Source: an uncultured Lachnobacterium sp.
Lineage (GTDB): Bacteria; Bacillota; Clostridia; Lachnospirales; Lachnospiraceae
Assembly: GCA_937889225.1 (NCBI GenBank)
Contig: CALAST010000098.1
Location: 1-55,931 of the forward strand
Direction: 5' to 3'
Length of the DNA stretch: 55,931 nt
This document shows positions 24,382 through 33,915 of the stretch, in pieces; positions within the stretch are counted from its first letter, which is position 1, and the number at the start of each line of letters is the position of its first letter. The position numbers were made by a program, and so were the translations under genes. Under the pieces are notes generated by a model, which saw only the letters and a program-made list of their open reading frames with translations, had not been told where the DNA came from and ran no database searches.

Positions 24382-25842
24382 TTGGCAAACTTTGTTGTGG
24401 AACTTCCATTAAAGACAGAACTGTACCAAGAAGATATTTTAAACAAACGCTTGGAAATTGGAAGAACTATCTATAATGCTTTGGTTCATGTCACGCAAAA
24501 ACGTTATAAAGAAATGATAAAAACAAAAGCATATCGAAGTCTGATGTCATCTTTAACCGGAAATAAGAAAACGGATAAAGAAATTTGGAAACAGATAGAA
24601 ACGCTCCGTAAACAATATGGTTTTTCCGAATATTCCTTTCATGAAGATGTGAAAGTCATGCAGAAACATTTTAAAGAAAATATAGACGCTTTCACAGCAC
24701 AAAAAATAGCAACCAAGTTATGGAGAGCATACGAAGACCTGTTTTATGGAAATGGAAATAGGATTTGGTATAAAAAATATGGCGAATTTCATTCTCTTGA
24801 GGGAAAATCGAATGGAACAGGGATTCGTTTTCGAAATGATCGTATTATATGGAACGGATTAGAGATACCGGTTGTGATAGATTATAAGAATGAATATGAA
24901 AGAGAAGCCTTGCAATCAAAGATTTGCTATAATCGTATCGTGCGAAAATATGTGAGAAATACATATAAATTCTATGTACAAATCGTTTTGAAAGGAAATC
25001 CTCCAGTAAAATTTGACAGGCAAACAAAAGAACGAAAACACAAGATGGGAAGCGGAGATGTGGGGTTGGATATAGGAACGTCCACGATTGCGATTGCATC
25101 GGAAACGGAAGTGAAACTGTTAGAACTTGCGGACAGAGTACAAAACATCGAAGACCAAAAGCAGAAACTGCTTCGCAAAATGGACAGAAGCAGACGTGCA
25201 ACGAATCCCGACAATTATAAGGAAGACGGAACGATAAAAAAACAGGGAAACCAAAAAGTATATTGGAAGAAATCAAAACATTATCAGAACTATCAAAAGG
25301 AATTAAAAGAAGTATATCGAAAACAAGCCGCCGTGCGAAAATATCAGCATGAATGTCTGGCAAATGAAATTATGTCTTTGGGAAATAAGATTTATGTAGA
25401 GCAAATGAATTTCAAGGGATTGCAGAAGCGTGCGAAAAAGACTGAGAAAAATGAAAGAGGAAAGTTTAAGAGGAAGAAACGGTTTGGAAAAACGTTGGCG
25501 AATAAAGCCCCCTCGATGTTATTAAGGATTCTAAACCGAAAAATGAAGTCTAATGGAGAAGAATTAATCGAAATCAATACGTACAAAGCAAGAGCAAGTC
25601 AATATAATCATTTGGATGAAACGTATAAGAAAAAGAGCTTGTGGGAAAGATGGAGTGATTTGGGAGAACTAAAAGTACAAAGAGATATGTATGCGGCATT
25701 TTTGATACGGAATGTAAATAAAGACTTAGAAAGTTTTGATAAGGAGAAATGTGAAGAACGGTTTGAAAAATTTAAGGAACTGCATGATAGAGAAGTAGAA
25801 CGATTAAGAGGAAAGAAAAATGTAAAAAGTATGGGAATTTAA
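24382..25842 (+). CDS. tnpB: TnpB, RNA-guided nuclease, zinc-ribbon cysteines missing
   Basis: A 486-residue protein of the TnpB family. RuvC motif I is DVGLDIGTSTIAIAS near 225, motif II YVEQMNFKGLQK near 335, and motif III QRDMYAAFLIRNV near 435, each with its acidic residue. The region between motifs II and III, where TnpB normally carries four zinc-binding cysteines, has none (KARASQYNHLDETYKKKSLW). The nuclease core therefore looks intact while the ribbon is remodelled. TnpB cleaves DNA under guidance of an omega RNA made from the element's right end. TTG start after GGAGGGG; 22 bases after tnpA. Confidence 0.88.
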   Translation: MANFVVELPLKTELYQEDILNKRLEIGRTIYNALVHVTQKRYKEMIKTKAYRSLMSSLTGNKKTDKEIWKQIETLRKQYGFSEYSFHEDVKVMQKHFKENIDAFTAQKIATKLWRAYEDLFYGNGNRIWYKKYGEFHSLEGKSNGTGIRFRNDRIIWNGLEIPVVIDYKNEYEREALQSKICYNRIVRKYVRNTYKFYVQIVLKGNPPVKFDRQTKERKHKMGSGDVGLDIGTSTIAIASETEVKLLELADRVQNIEDQKQKLLRKMDRSRRATNPDNYKEDGTIKKQGNQKVYWKKSKHYQNYQKELKEVYRKQAAVRKYQHECLANEIMSLGNKIYVEQMNFKGLQKRAKKTEKNERGKFKRKKRFGKTLANKAPSMLLRILNRKMKSNGEELIEINTYKARASQYNHLDETYKKKSLWERWSDLGELKVQRDMYAAFLIRNVNKDLESFDKEKCEERFEKFKELHDREVERLRGKKNVKSMGI

Positions 25843-26014
25843 AGAAAAAGAAAGAACAAGGTTTTGACACGAGCCTTATGCTATCGTGAATGGACACAAA
25901 GGTGTCTTTGGTAGTGAAAGTCTTATGGAAATCGATTAGTTTTATATGCTTTCGAGTATATTTAGAAGTTGACGTACATAAGAATCCAACGTGCTTTAGC
26001 CGTTGGAGTGTCAG
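25843..26014 (+). ncRNA. Predicted omega (right-end) RNA of TnpB
   Basis: In characterised TnpB systems the guide RNA covers the tnpB 3' end and right end, with the guide coming from the flank. Here 172 bases follow tnpB, including a GACAC/GTGTC hairpin (25892-25904) and the terminal GAATCCAACG-type hairpin whose layout parallels ISDra2. The guide would start near 26015 (AAAAAAAGACAAG). Exact ends are unproven. Confidence 0.55.
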
Positions 26015-26016
26015 AA

Positions 26017-26844
26017 AAAAAGACAAGAGATGTTGCGATTTTGAGTTTGATGCCATTTGTATATTATGTTTATGATTATTTGGTAACGGTTTATAGTGAG
26101 CTTCTTTATTCAGGGATGGAAGTTGTTTTTGAATTTTTAGGTTTTATGCTCTGTATTTTTTATGTATTATTTCTATTTATTTATTTTAAACAGTATGAAG
26201 AAAAGCAGGAGATGGAACAGCGGAACCGATTGCTTGAGATACAGCGTGTACAATCAGAAAAAGAAGTAGAGATGATGAAACGTTCCGAATATATGGTTAG
26301 TATTTTACGCCATGATATGCGTCACTATTTAAATGATATTGCAGGATTTATTGAAAATGGTGAAAATGATTGTGCACAAAGATACATCAGCGAAATTATT
26401 GCTTCCGTAGAACAAACGGTTACGAAAAAATATTGCAGCAATAAAATCGTAAACATGATTTTTTCTACATATGAAAATACAATCAAGGAATATGGGATTG
26501 ACTTTATATACTCCATTCGTATTCCAAGTGAGCTTGCTTTTTCAGATAGTGATATTTCCTCGATTCTTTCGAACAGTTTAGAAAACGCTGTTAAAGCCGT
26601 ATCATTTTTAGAGCAAAGCAGGCGAAAAATAGAAGCAGATTTATGTATGAAAGGTGGGAAACTATTGATTTCCATAAAAAATACTTATGCTGAAAAGCCA
26701 ACAATCATTGATGGAATGCCTCAGGCAAAGAAAATGGGACATGGTTTTGGTACACAGAGCATTCGTTATGTTGTGGAGAAATTAAGAGGAAATTGTCAGT
26801 TTACGGTGGATGATGAATATTTTATTTTGCGGATTGTATTGTAG
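26017..26844 (+). pseudogene. 3' part of an AgrC-type sensor histidine kinase
   Basis: About 275 residues from the last membrane helices (FLGFMLCIFYVLFLFIYFK) through a coiled coil (EEKQEMEQRNRLLEIQRV), the phospho-acceptor region SILRHDMRHYLNDIAG, the N box LSNSLENAVKAV and the G box KKMGHGFGTQSIRYVV of a GHKL ATPase. This is the AgrC/quorum-peptide receptor style of kinase (HPK10-like). The N-terminal sensor is missing because the IS right end abuts the frame, and no native start remains. It may be expressed only by chance from the IS. Confidence 0.75.
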
Positions 26845-27200
26845 AATATTTATAAAAAGAAAAAAGATATGATTTATATGAGAGCTGTCTTAACGGATGG
26901 CTCTTTTATTATTATAGAAGAAATAGTAATAACAAGAGATTTGAAAATAAATTATGAAGATAGAACAAAAATTTGAAAAATACTTATAATCAAATACATA
27001 GAAATTGTGACGAATAACAGTCATAATCATTTTTTACATAGGGAGTTTATCTACTACCAAAGGTGGTGTGTATACTTCCTGTTTTTATTAGAATAGGAAT
27101 TCGTATTTTTTGAATAGGATATCAAATGTCATTCTTTAGAGTAAAGTGATAAACTTCAGTTACAGTAAAGTTAACGGCAATATCAAAAGGAGGAATGACA
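26845..27200. other. Gap with a terminator and the symporter leader
   Basis: An AGAGC/GCTCT hairpin plus T-run at about 26881-26908 ends the kinase remnant. The rest is AT-rich. AGGAGG at 27187-27192 precedes the symporter. No clear promoter or operator was found, although this is where the downstream YesN-type regulator might bind. Confidence 0.5.
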
Positions 27201-28589
27201 ATGAATAACGATAGTAAAAGTAGTGTAGTATACCAAGGAAAAATACCGGGCAGAGTCAAATATACGTTTGCCTTTGGTGCATTAGGAAAGGATTTAATCT
27301 ATGGAATGATTGCAACCTTTTCAATGATTTATTTCACAGATATTATCAAAGTTGCGCCAGCATTTATTGGAACGATGTTTTTTGTAGCTAAATTGTGGGA
27401 TGCTTTTAATGATTTGTTTATGGGTATGATTGTAGATAATACAAGAAGCCGATGGGGGAAATTTGTTCCATGGCTGGTTATTGGTACATTAATTAATGCA
27501 TTTGTATTCGTAACAGTATTTACGGATTTTCATCTTTCAGGCACAGGTTTATGTGTATTTGCTACTGTAGTTTACATACTTTGGGGAATGACTTATACGA
27601 TTATGGATATTCCTTATTGGTCAATTATTCCAAATTTAACTTCAGATCCGGAAGAACGCGAAAAAGTTTCAGTATTACCAAGAATTTTTGCCAGTATCGG
27701 ACAGTCACTTATCATTGCAGGTTTTGGTGTTCAGATTATTAAAGGGTTAGGTGGAGACTATACCGGTTATCATAGATTTGCGTTGATTATTGCAGCAACA
27801 TTTATTTTTACAATGGCTGTTTGTGTTATCAATTTGCCAAAGGTTCAGCAGGATGGTGAAAAGAAAGAAAAATTAAGATTTAAGGATATCTTTACAGTAA
27901 TTAAGAAGAATGATCAGTTAAGATGGGCAGTATTATTAATTCTTTTATACAATGTGGCAATCCAGTTCATTATGGGTGTAGCTACATACTATTTCAGCTA
28001 CGTATGTAATAATGCAGAAATGTTATCTGCTTTCATGATTAGTGCTTCTGTTGCGGAGGTTATTGGATTATTAATCTTCCCTAAAATTACAAAATTATTA
28101 TCAAGAAAGAAAGCATTTTTCTTGGCTTGTTTGCTTCCACCAATTGGATTAGTAGTTTTGTTACTTGTTGGTATTTTCTGTCCATCCAATATCGTATTAA
28201 CGGCTATCGCAGGTATTATTGTTAAGACAGGTACTGGCTTAGAACTTGGGTGTGCAACCGTATTTCTTGCAGATGTTGTAGATTACGGAGAGTATGTATT
28301 AGGTACAAGAAATGAAGGTGTTGTATTTTCGCTTCAGACATTGATTGTAAAGTTTACAGCAGCTTTAACATCATTATCAATTGGTTTTGTATTAGAGTTA
28401 ACGGGCTATGTTCCAAATGCAGTACAGTCATTGGCTACGCAGAATTCAATTCGAGTACTGATGTGCTTGATTCCGGCAATTGGGGTTGTGCTTGCTTATG
28501 TGGTGTTCAAAAAGAAATACAAATTGGATGATGAGTTCATGAAGAAAGTAGTAGAAAAGATTACAGGAGCAGATGAGAAAGCAGCGTAG
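27201..28589 (+). CDS. GPH-family sugar:cation symporter (MelB/UidB type)
   Basis: About 462 residues with twelve hydrophobic segments. GPH features: FAFGALGKDLIYGMIATF in helix 1, the KLWDAFNDLFMGMIVDNTRSRWGKF block with the conserved Asp residues and cytoplasmic loop, MDIPYWSIIP, and EREKVSVLPRIFASIG. The family imports glycosides, pentosides or hexuronides with H+ or Na+. A hexuronide would fit the nearby GH79-like enzyme, but the two genes are 7 kb apart. The ATG at 27201 is 7 bases after AGGAGG; an earlier ATG is too close. The sensing operon follows. Confidence 0.9.
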   Translation: MNNDSKSSVVYQGKIPGRVKYTFAFGALGKDLIYGMIATFSMIYFTDIIKVAPAFIGTMFFVAKLWDAFNDLFMGMIVDNTRSRWGKFVPWLVIGTLINAFVFVTVFTDFHLSGTGLCVFATVVYILWGMTYTIMDIPYWSIIPNLTSDPEEREKVSVLPRIFASIGQSLIIAGFGVQIIKGLGGDYTGYHRFALIIAATFIFTMAVCVINLPKVQQDGEKKEKLRFKDIFTVIKKNDQLRWAVLLILLYNVAIQFIMGVATYYFSYVCNNAEMLSAFMISASVAEVIGLLIFPKITKLLSRKKAFFLACLLPPIGLVVLLLVGIFCPSNIVLTAIAGIIVKTGTGLELGCATVFLADVVDYGEYVLGTRNEGVVFSLQTLIVKFTAALTSLSIGFVLELTGYVPNAVQSLATQNSIRVLMCLIPAIGVVLAYVVFKKKYKLDDEFMKKVVEKITGADEKAA

Positions 28590-28713
28590 GAAGGTGCATT
28601 TAGAGTTCATGTTGGTGGTTTTACAGGAACTATGCGGGCATTTGTGCCGGATGATTTGGTAGAATTTTATCATATAGATGCGTTGGATTCTAATCATTAT
28701 AAATTTGTGTGAG
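28590..28713 (+). pseudogene. 40-codon tail of a lost enzyme gene
   Basis: Directly after and in frame with the symporter stop, an open stretch without a start reads EGAFRVHVGGFTGTMRAF and ends DALDSNHYKFV before a stop at 28711-28713. The composition looks like real protein sequence, a C-terminal end, not noise. I do not recognise the family. Confidence 0.35.
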
Positions 28714-28714
28714 T

Positions 28715-28765
28715 AAGACAAGTTGACTTCTAAATGTGAAAGATAGTCAGCTTGTCTTGTTTTTA
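28715..28765 (+). terminator. Strong terminator after the symporter gene
   Basis: A 14-base stem (28715-28728 with 28745-28758, one mismatch) is followed by a T-rich tract. Confidence 0.85.
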
Positions 28766-28848
28766 TTTATAGATAAGATTTACTTTGAAATGGTCAAGAA
28801 GGAGATTTATTGTTATAATTAAAAAAATATGACATAGGAGTATTCAGA

Positions 28849-30447
28849 TTGAGAAGTTTTAGTATTATTTTGGCTGATGATGAACAACATATCTTGTTTG
28901 GAATGAAAAATGGCATTGCTTGGGAGGAACTGGGGTTTGAAGTTGTCGGAACTGCACAAAATGGCAAGGAAGCGTTAGAACTGATTGAAGAACATCATCC
29001 GGATCTCTTAATTAGTGACATTAAAATGCCATTTATGGATGGTTTGGAATTATCTAAAGTGATCCATGAAAATTATATGAGCACAAAGATTATTTTGTTT
29101 TCTGGTTGGGATGATTTTGAGTATGCAAGACTGGCAATTAGTTATGGTGTTTCAGAATATGTTATGAAACCAATTAACTACGATGAGATGCGAAAATTAT
29201 TAACTGCTATGCACGAAAGACTGGAGAAGGAGTACGCTGAAAAGTTGAATCGTGCCCGTTTGGAAAAAGTGTACGCTGTAAGTCTTCCTCTTTTAAGACA
29301 ACAATTCTTTTCGCAGTTAGTAACCGGACCATTAGAGGAAAATTATCGTGAACAGCAGATTAAGAATTTAAAATTGAATTTTGAATATGCTGCTTTTTAT
29401 CTTGTTGCAGTAAAACTACGTGAAAGCGACTTGGAAGATGTATTATCGGAATTGTCTATTAAAGAAACGGTTAAGGAAGCATTTGAAAAGATTGCTGATG
29501 TTTACGAGTTTGGTATGAATGACAAGGAAGTATTTTTGTTATGCAGCAACAAAAAGCATGACATCGAACGTATCACAAGAGCCGTGGAAGAAGTTTCTGT
29601 AATAATTAATCGTATCTTTCACGCAGGCATATTTTTTGGAATAAGCACTTGTGGCAAATCCATTGAGGAACTGCCTTCTTTGTATTCGCAATCGTTAGAG
29701 GCACTGGATTACAATCTGGTTATGAAAGAAGAATGTTATACATATTATAATGATATTTTACCACTCCGGAAAAAAGAAAATGACTGGTCGGCTGAAGTGG
29801 AATCCATTGAGAAGATTATTACCCATTGTTCAGAGAAGGAATTGCAGCAAGAAGTAGAGAAGTTACTCCGGAAGCTACAGACCGCACATTACAATTTGAA
29901 TGAATATCAGATTGTGATATTAGAGATTCTGTTTGCAATTTCACGTCTGTATAAGAAGTATCAGATTACTTCAGATGAAGAATTCGCAGGTTCAAAAAAG
30001 ATGGCGGTTAAGATCTTGTCGTTGGATACGGGGGAAGAATTGGATAACTGGCTGATGAATTATTGTCAGTTGATTCGTGTCTTGATTCAGAAAAAGCAGG
30101 TGGACAATAATGTGGTATTGGCAGAAAAAGCAATGAAAACTGTTGAAAAGCATTTTAGTGACCCAACGCTGTCTGTGGAAACAGTATGTCGGGAATTGCA
30201 CGTTAGTTCTTCTTATTTTTCAAAGATATTCAAACAGGAAACAGGTTCCACTTTTTTGAATTATTTAATTAACCGAAGAATGGAAGAGGCGAAACGATTA
30301 CTAAATAAAACTGACTATAAGAGTCATGTGATCGGAGAGATGGTGGGTTATCCGGAGCCGAACTATTTTAGTTATGTGTTTAAGAAAAACTGTGGTTTTT
30401 CGCCTGCGAAATATAGAAAACTTGAGGAAACAAAAAATGGGAAATAA
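28849..30447 (+). CDS. YesN-type response regulator (REC plus AraC HTH)
   Basis: A 532-residue protein. The receiver domain (about 1-125) has ILADDEQHIL acidic residues, the phospho-acceptor in LLISDIKMPFMDGLELSK near 57, and the Lys in YVMKPINYDEM. A central region of unknown fold follows, then an AraC-type double helix-turn-helix from about 430 (LSVETVCRELHVSSSYFSKI, then EMVGYPEPNYFSYVFKKNCG, ending FSPAKYR). TTG start, 8 bases after AGGAG; no ATG is available. The gene overlaps the kinase gene by 11 bases. It should control sugar uptake or breakdown genes, the upstream symporter being a candidate. Confidence 0.92.
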   Translation: MRSFSIILADDEQHILFGMKNGIAWEELGFEVVGTAQNGKEALELIEEHHPDLLISDIKMPFMDGLELSKVIHENYMSTKIILFSGWDDFEYARLAISYGVSEYVMKPINYDEMRKLLTAMHERLEKEYAEKLNRARLEKVYAVSLPLLRQQFFSQLVTGPLEENYREQQIKNLKLNFEYAAFYLVAVKLRESDLEDVLSELSIKETVKEAFEKIADVYEFGMNDKEVFLLCSNKKHDIERITRAVEEVSVIINRIFHAGIFFGISTCGKSIEELPSLYSQSLEALDYNLVMKEECYTYYNDILPLRKKENDWSAEVESIEKIITHCSEKELQQEVEKLLRKLQTAHYNLNEYQIVILEILFAISRLYKKYQITSDEEFAGSKKMAVKILSLDTGEELDNWLMNYCQLIRVLIQKKQVDNNVVLAEKAMKTVEKHFSDPTLSVETVCRELHVSSSYFSKIFKQETGSTFLNYLINRRMEEAKRLLNKTDYKSHVIGEMVGYPEPNYFSYVFKKNCGFSPAKYRKLEETKNGK

Positions 30448-32167
30448 AAAGTTGAGTATTCGAATATTGTTCCCGCTGATTATGTCGACCACCATTGCGT
30501 TTTGCATAATCAGTTGTATGCTGCTTTCTTTTCACGGTCTGTCCCAATACTTCATTGGTGAAGCAGTTGAAGAGATTGGAAAACAGAAAGATTCTCTTGC
30601 ACAGGGGCTTGAGAGAGAAATTGAAGAGGTCAATGATTTCATAAATAATACGATTTATTGTCAAAATATAAAAAAACAAGATTCTCTTGATGATGAATTT
30701 TCGGAATCTTTAAATGAGTTGCTCAGTAGTATGACTGAGCGTGTCCATAGCATTGCTTTGTATGATTCGAAAGGAAATTGTATCTGGCATTCTGAAAAAG
30801 TGTCTGGTGGGTCGGTAAAAGATGAAGAGTGGTTTATTAAGGCAAAAAGTAATATTGAGACCATTTATTTTGGTTCAGAAGAGATTGTTTATACCGATGT
30901 GATGAAAAATGCTTTTCAGGTAAGTCGTTATATAGAGTATGTAGATAATGGGATTATGAAATCGGGTGTGGTGTGTGTGCAATACTATACAGATTTCGTA
31001 GAAAGTATATTAGAAAGTTATGAGAATAAAAAAACAGAATACTGTTATCTGATAGACGAGAATAATCAACTGCTTTATCATCCGTTTATGAGATTGATTC
31101 AGTCTGATTTGTATGAAGAAAAAACATTGGAATGTGTCCTGGAGTGTACGGATTATCTGTTGAAGGCATATGAAGATACCCGGTGGGTTATTGAAAAGCA
31201 GCAGATTGGATATACGGGGTGGAATATTGTTGTTGTGAATTCTTTGGCTAATGTGCGTGCAGAAAATGTAAATATATATTATATGACATGGCTGGTTTTA
31301 CTGCTGGTTGGAATTGTGTTGATATTTTTGGATATTCTGTTATTCCATAATTTTACCGATCCAATCTATCAATTAATGCACACAATGAACGAGTTTGGAA
31401 AAGGGAATTATCAGGAAAAAGCAAAGGAAGCGGGAATTGGAGAGCTGAAAAGTCTAAGCGAGCACTTCAATCATATGGCGGATAAGCTGCAAGAACAGAT
31501 GGACGAGATTCGCAGAAACGAAAGAGAAAAGCAAAAGATGGAGAAAAAGCTTTTGCAGTCGCAGATTAATCCTCATTTTCTTTATAATACATTGGACTCT
31601 ATCATTTGGATGATTCAAAGCGGAGAATATGAAGGTGCAGAACAGATGGTTTCTTTGTTGGCTAAATTCTTCCGTGTTTCATTGAGTCGGGGAAAGGATA
31701 TGATTTCACTGGAAAAAGAATTGGAACACGCAACAAGTTATCTTGCAATCCAGAATATTCGATTTAAGGATAAATTTGAGTTTTGCGTTCATGCAGATAA
31801 AGAGCTGATGAAGTATCTTTGCCCTAAATTATCCATCCAGCCTTTGTTGGAAAATGCAATCTATCATGGTATGGAAGGCATGTATGAGGATGGAGAAATT
31901 GATATTAATGTGTATGAAAAAGATAATGTAATTCATATTGATGTGGTAGACAATGGACTTGGTATGACTGCAGAAAAAATAGAATATATCATGAACAATA
32001 AAGTAGTTTCCGGTAAGCGTGGTTCTGGCATAGGTGTTCGCAATGTAAATGAGAGAATCAAATTAATCTATGGAGAGAAGTATGGTATCTCTATTACAAG
32101 TGAATTAGATGAAGGAACAACTGCCACGATAACCATTCCTAAGTTGGAGGAAGCAGATGAAAAATAG
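30437..32167 (+). CDS. YesM-type sensor histidine kinase
   Basis: A 576-residue protein: membrane helix near 10-35, extracytoplasmic sensor of about 240 residues, second helix (WLVLLLVGIVLIFLDILLF), HAMP domain with EFGKGNYQEKAKEAGIGELK, then a His_kinase domain with QSQINPHFLYNTLDSI (phospho-acceptor His) and a GHKL ATPase (LLENAIYHGMEG, then VDNGLGM, then GSGIGVRNVNERI). The ATG at 30437 lies within the regulator's 3' end, preceded by GAGGAAAC. It partners with the regulator and, by position, with the two binding proteins downstream. Confidence 0.92.
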   Translation: MGNKKLSIRILFPLIMSTTIAFCIISCMLLSFHGLSQYFIGEAVEEIGKQKDSLAQGLEREIEEVNDFINNTIYCQNIKKQDSLDDEFSESLNELLSSMTERVHSIALYDSKGNCIWHSEKVSGGSVKDEEWFIKAKSNIETIYFGSEEIVYTDVMKNAFQVSRYIEYVDNGIMKSGVVCVQYYTDFVESILESYENKKTEYCYLIDENNQLLYHPFMRLIQSDLYEEKTLECVLECTDYLLKAYEDTRWVIEKQQIGYTGWNIVVVNSLANVRAENVNIYYMTWLVLLLVGIVLIFLDILLFHNFTDPIYQLMHTMNEFGKGNYQEKAKEAGIGELKSLSEHFNHMADKLQEQMDEIRRNEREKQKMEKKLLQSQINPHFLYNTLDSIIWMIQSGEYEGAEQMVSLLAKFFRVSLSRGKDMISLEKELEHATSYLAIQNIRFKDKFEFCVHADKELMKYLCPKLSIQPLLENAIYHGMEGMYEDGEIDINVYEKDNVIHIDVVDNGLGMTAEKIEYIMNNKVVSGKRGSGIGVRNVNERIKLIYGEKYGISITSELDEGTTATITIPKLEEADEK

Positions 32168-32801
32168 TAAAAAGAAACAGTTTTTATTGATTCTCTTGAT
32201 TATTTTGATTGCCATATTTTCAGTACAATATATGATGACAAGAGCTAATGTGGAAAAAAGAAATATTGTTGCAGTCGTTTTGCCAAATGATAAAGAGACG
32301 GACTATTCCGGAGTGATGGATGGAATTAGAGATTATGCAATGAATAACGACATTTTATTGGATGTCTGGTATAAAGACAGCATTTCTTTGGAAGAATTAG
32401 AAGCATTGATTGCAGACGAAGAAAAGAATCATGCGATCGGAGTTTTGTTAGTATATCCGGAAAAATACATGAATGGAAATGCTGACAAGAAATATGTTTT
32501 TGATAATGTGCTTGCTATTACAGATAGCATGAAGGATTATTTTCTACACACAGCAACTTTTGCAGAAAGTAATGAGGAGGTATATTCTATTCCGGTATCA
32601 GCCGAAGTGATTAAGCGATTAACAGAGGATAGCAATCATTTTATTTATATCAAGAATACATACAAACTGGGATATTGCAGCATGGAAAAGATGGAGCAGT
32701 ATGTTCAAAGTGGAAGTATGGATGATATATGTTTGGAATATATGAAAGTAGATGGAACTACAATCGCCAATGGCGATATAGATTCGCTGTTGACAGAATA
32801 G
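32157..32801 (+). CDS. Membrane-anchored periplasmic-binding-protein-like sensor
   Basis: A 214-residue protein with an N-terminal anchor (FLLILLIILIAIFSVQYMM) and no lipobox cysteine, followed by a half-size type 1 periplasmic-binding-like fold (NIVAVVLPNDKETDYSGVMD, then GIRDYAMNNDILLDVWYKD, then GVLLVYPEKYM). It lacks the C-terminal half of ordinary solute-binding proteins, so it may present ligand or interact with the kinase sensor instead of feeding a transporter. The start overlaps the kinase 3' end by 11 bases. Confidence 0.7.
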   Translation: MKNSKKKQFLLILLIILIAIFSVQYMMTRANVEKRNIVAVVLPNDKETDYSGVMDGIRDYAMNNDILLDVWYKDSISLEELEALIADEEKNHAIGVLLVYPEKYMNGNADKKYVFDNVLAITDSMKDYFLHTATFAESNEEVYSIPVSAEVIKRLTEDSNHFIYIKNTYKLGYCSMEKMEQYVQSGSMDDICLEYMKVDGTTIANGDIDSLLTE

Positions 32802-32810
32802 GTGAGAAAT

Positions 32811-33800
32811 ATGAAAAGAAGATTATTAAGTTATAATTTCATACTGATTGTGCTGTTTTGTGCATTGGTGGGCATAATAATTGCAGGGAAGATGCCACAA
32901 AAAGAAAATGAATTTATCCGTGTTGGCATTGCAGTTTATAATATGGATGATACTTATATGAGCAATTACATAGAAAAGCTACAGGGTAAGCTTGATAGAT
33001 ATGATTATTCTGGAAAAAAGGTTCTTTATGAAATCCTTGATGCGGAAGGAGACTTGAATCGTCAGCAAAAGCAGTTACAATATATGTGTTCACAAAATTT
33101 TGATGTACTGTTAATTAATCTGGTGAAACCAACTTCTGCGGCAAGTATCCTAAATGAAGCAGCAGACCTTGATATACCGGTTATACTGTTTAACAGAGAA
33201 ACAGATGCAAAGGATTTAACGATATCAGATGGTATTTGGTATGTGGGAACGGATGCAAAAGCTGCTGGTGCTATACAGGGTGATATACTTACTAAGCTGT
33301 GGAAAGAGCAGAATGCAGAGGTGGATCATAACAAGAATGGAAAACTGGACTATGTGTTGGTGGAAGGCGAGGAAACACATTTTGATGCAATACGTCGCAC
33401 GAATGGTTTCCTGGAGAATAGTTCTGATATAAATCTAAATCAGTTAGAGAATATATCGGCAAATTGGCAAAGAACGTTTGCACATGATGCGTTTTCTAAA
33501 TTGGATAAAGAAATCATTGAAAATATTGATGCTGTTGTTTGTCATAATGATGATATGGCACTTGGAATCTATGATTATTATAAATCGAATCAAATGGAAA
33601 TTCCTATTCTTCTTGGAATTAATAACAATTCAGAAATGAATGAAAAGATAAAATCAGGTGAGATATATGGAACAGTTGACAATGATATAGAGGAACAGGT
33701 AGTGTACATGTGCAATCTTCTGGACAGTATATTAGAGGAGACGGCAAACGATTTTGAAAAGGTATGGTATAGCAAACCACATGCTGTTATTCAACGATGA
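32811..33800 (+). CDS. Membrane-anchored galactose/glucose-binding-like protein
   Basis: A 329-residue protein: uncleaved-looking N-terminal anchor (LLSYNFILIVLFCALVGIII, no lipobox), then a full type 1 sugar-binding fold (VGIAVYNMDDTYMSNYIEKL, DVLLINLVKPTSAA, VDHNKNGKLDYVLVEGE, DAVVCHNDDMALGI). The DHNKNGKLD loop resembles the Ca2+-binding loop of MglB, the galactose/glucose-binding protein. No ABC permease or ATPase gene is adjacent, so it likely serves signalling. The ATG at 32811 follows AGGTGA; an earlier GTG overlaps that site. Confidence 0.85.
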   Translation: MKRRLLSYNFILIVLFCALVGIIIAGKMPQKENEFIRVGIAVYNMDDTYMSNYIEKLQGKLDRYDYSGKKVLYEILDAEGDLNRQQKQLQYMCSQNFDVLLINLVKPTSAASILNEAADLDIPVILFNRETDAKDLTISDGIWYVGTDAKAAGAIQGDILTKLWKEQNAEVDHNKNGKLDYVLVEGEETHFDAIRRTNGFLENSSDINLNQLENISANWQRTFAHDAFSKLDKEIIENIDAVVCHNDDMALGIYDYYKSNQMEIPILLGINNNSEMNEKIKSGEIYGTVDNDIEEQVVYMCNLLDSILEETANDFEKVWYSKPHAVIQR

Positions 33801-33915
33801 GTTATAAATAAATTGATTAAAGCCTGAGAGTAGTCGCTTACTTTTTATAAGTGAAAAGTTGTAAATTAGTATATAAAAGTATAGAATTTTTAAAATTAAG
33901 GTTAAAATAAAAAGA

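Larger units (their letters stand above)
23848..26014 (+). mobile_element. IS200/IS605-family insertion sequence
   Basis: It contains tnpA and tnpB in the same direction. The left end has a hairpin CCCAC/GTGGG (23868-23887) with a GCTTTAG loop, and the right end has TCCAACG/CGTTGGA (25984-26007) with the same GCTTTAG core, as in ISDra2-type ends. TTGAT at 23843-23847 equals the ISDra2 target motif, and TCAG at 26011-26014 is a likely right boundary. Both boundaries are inferred to within about 15 bases. There are no inverted terminal repeats, as usual for this family. Confidence 0.75.
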
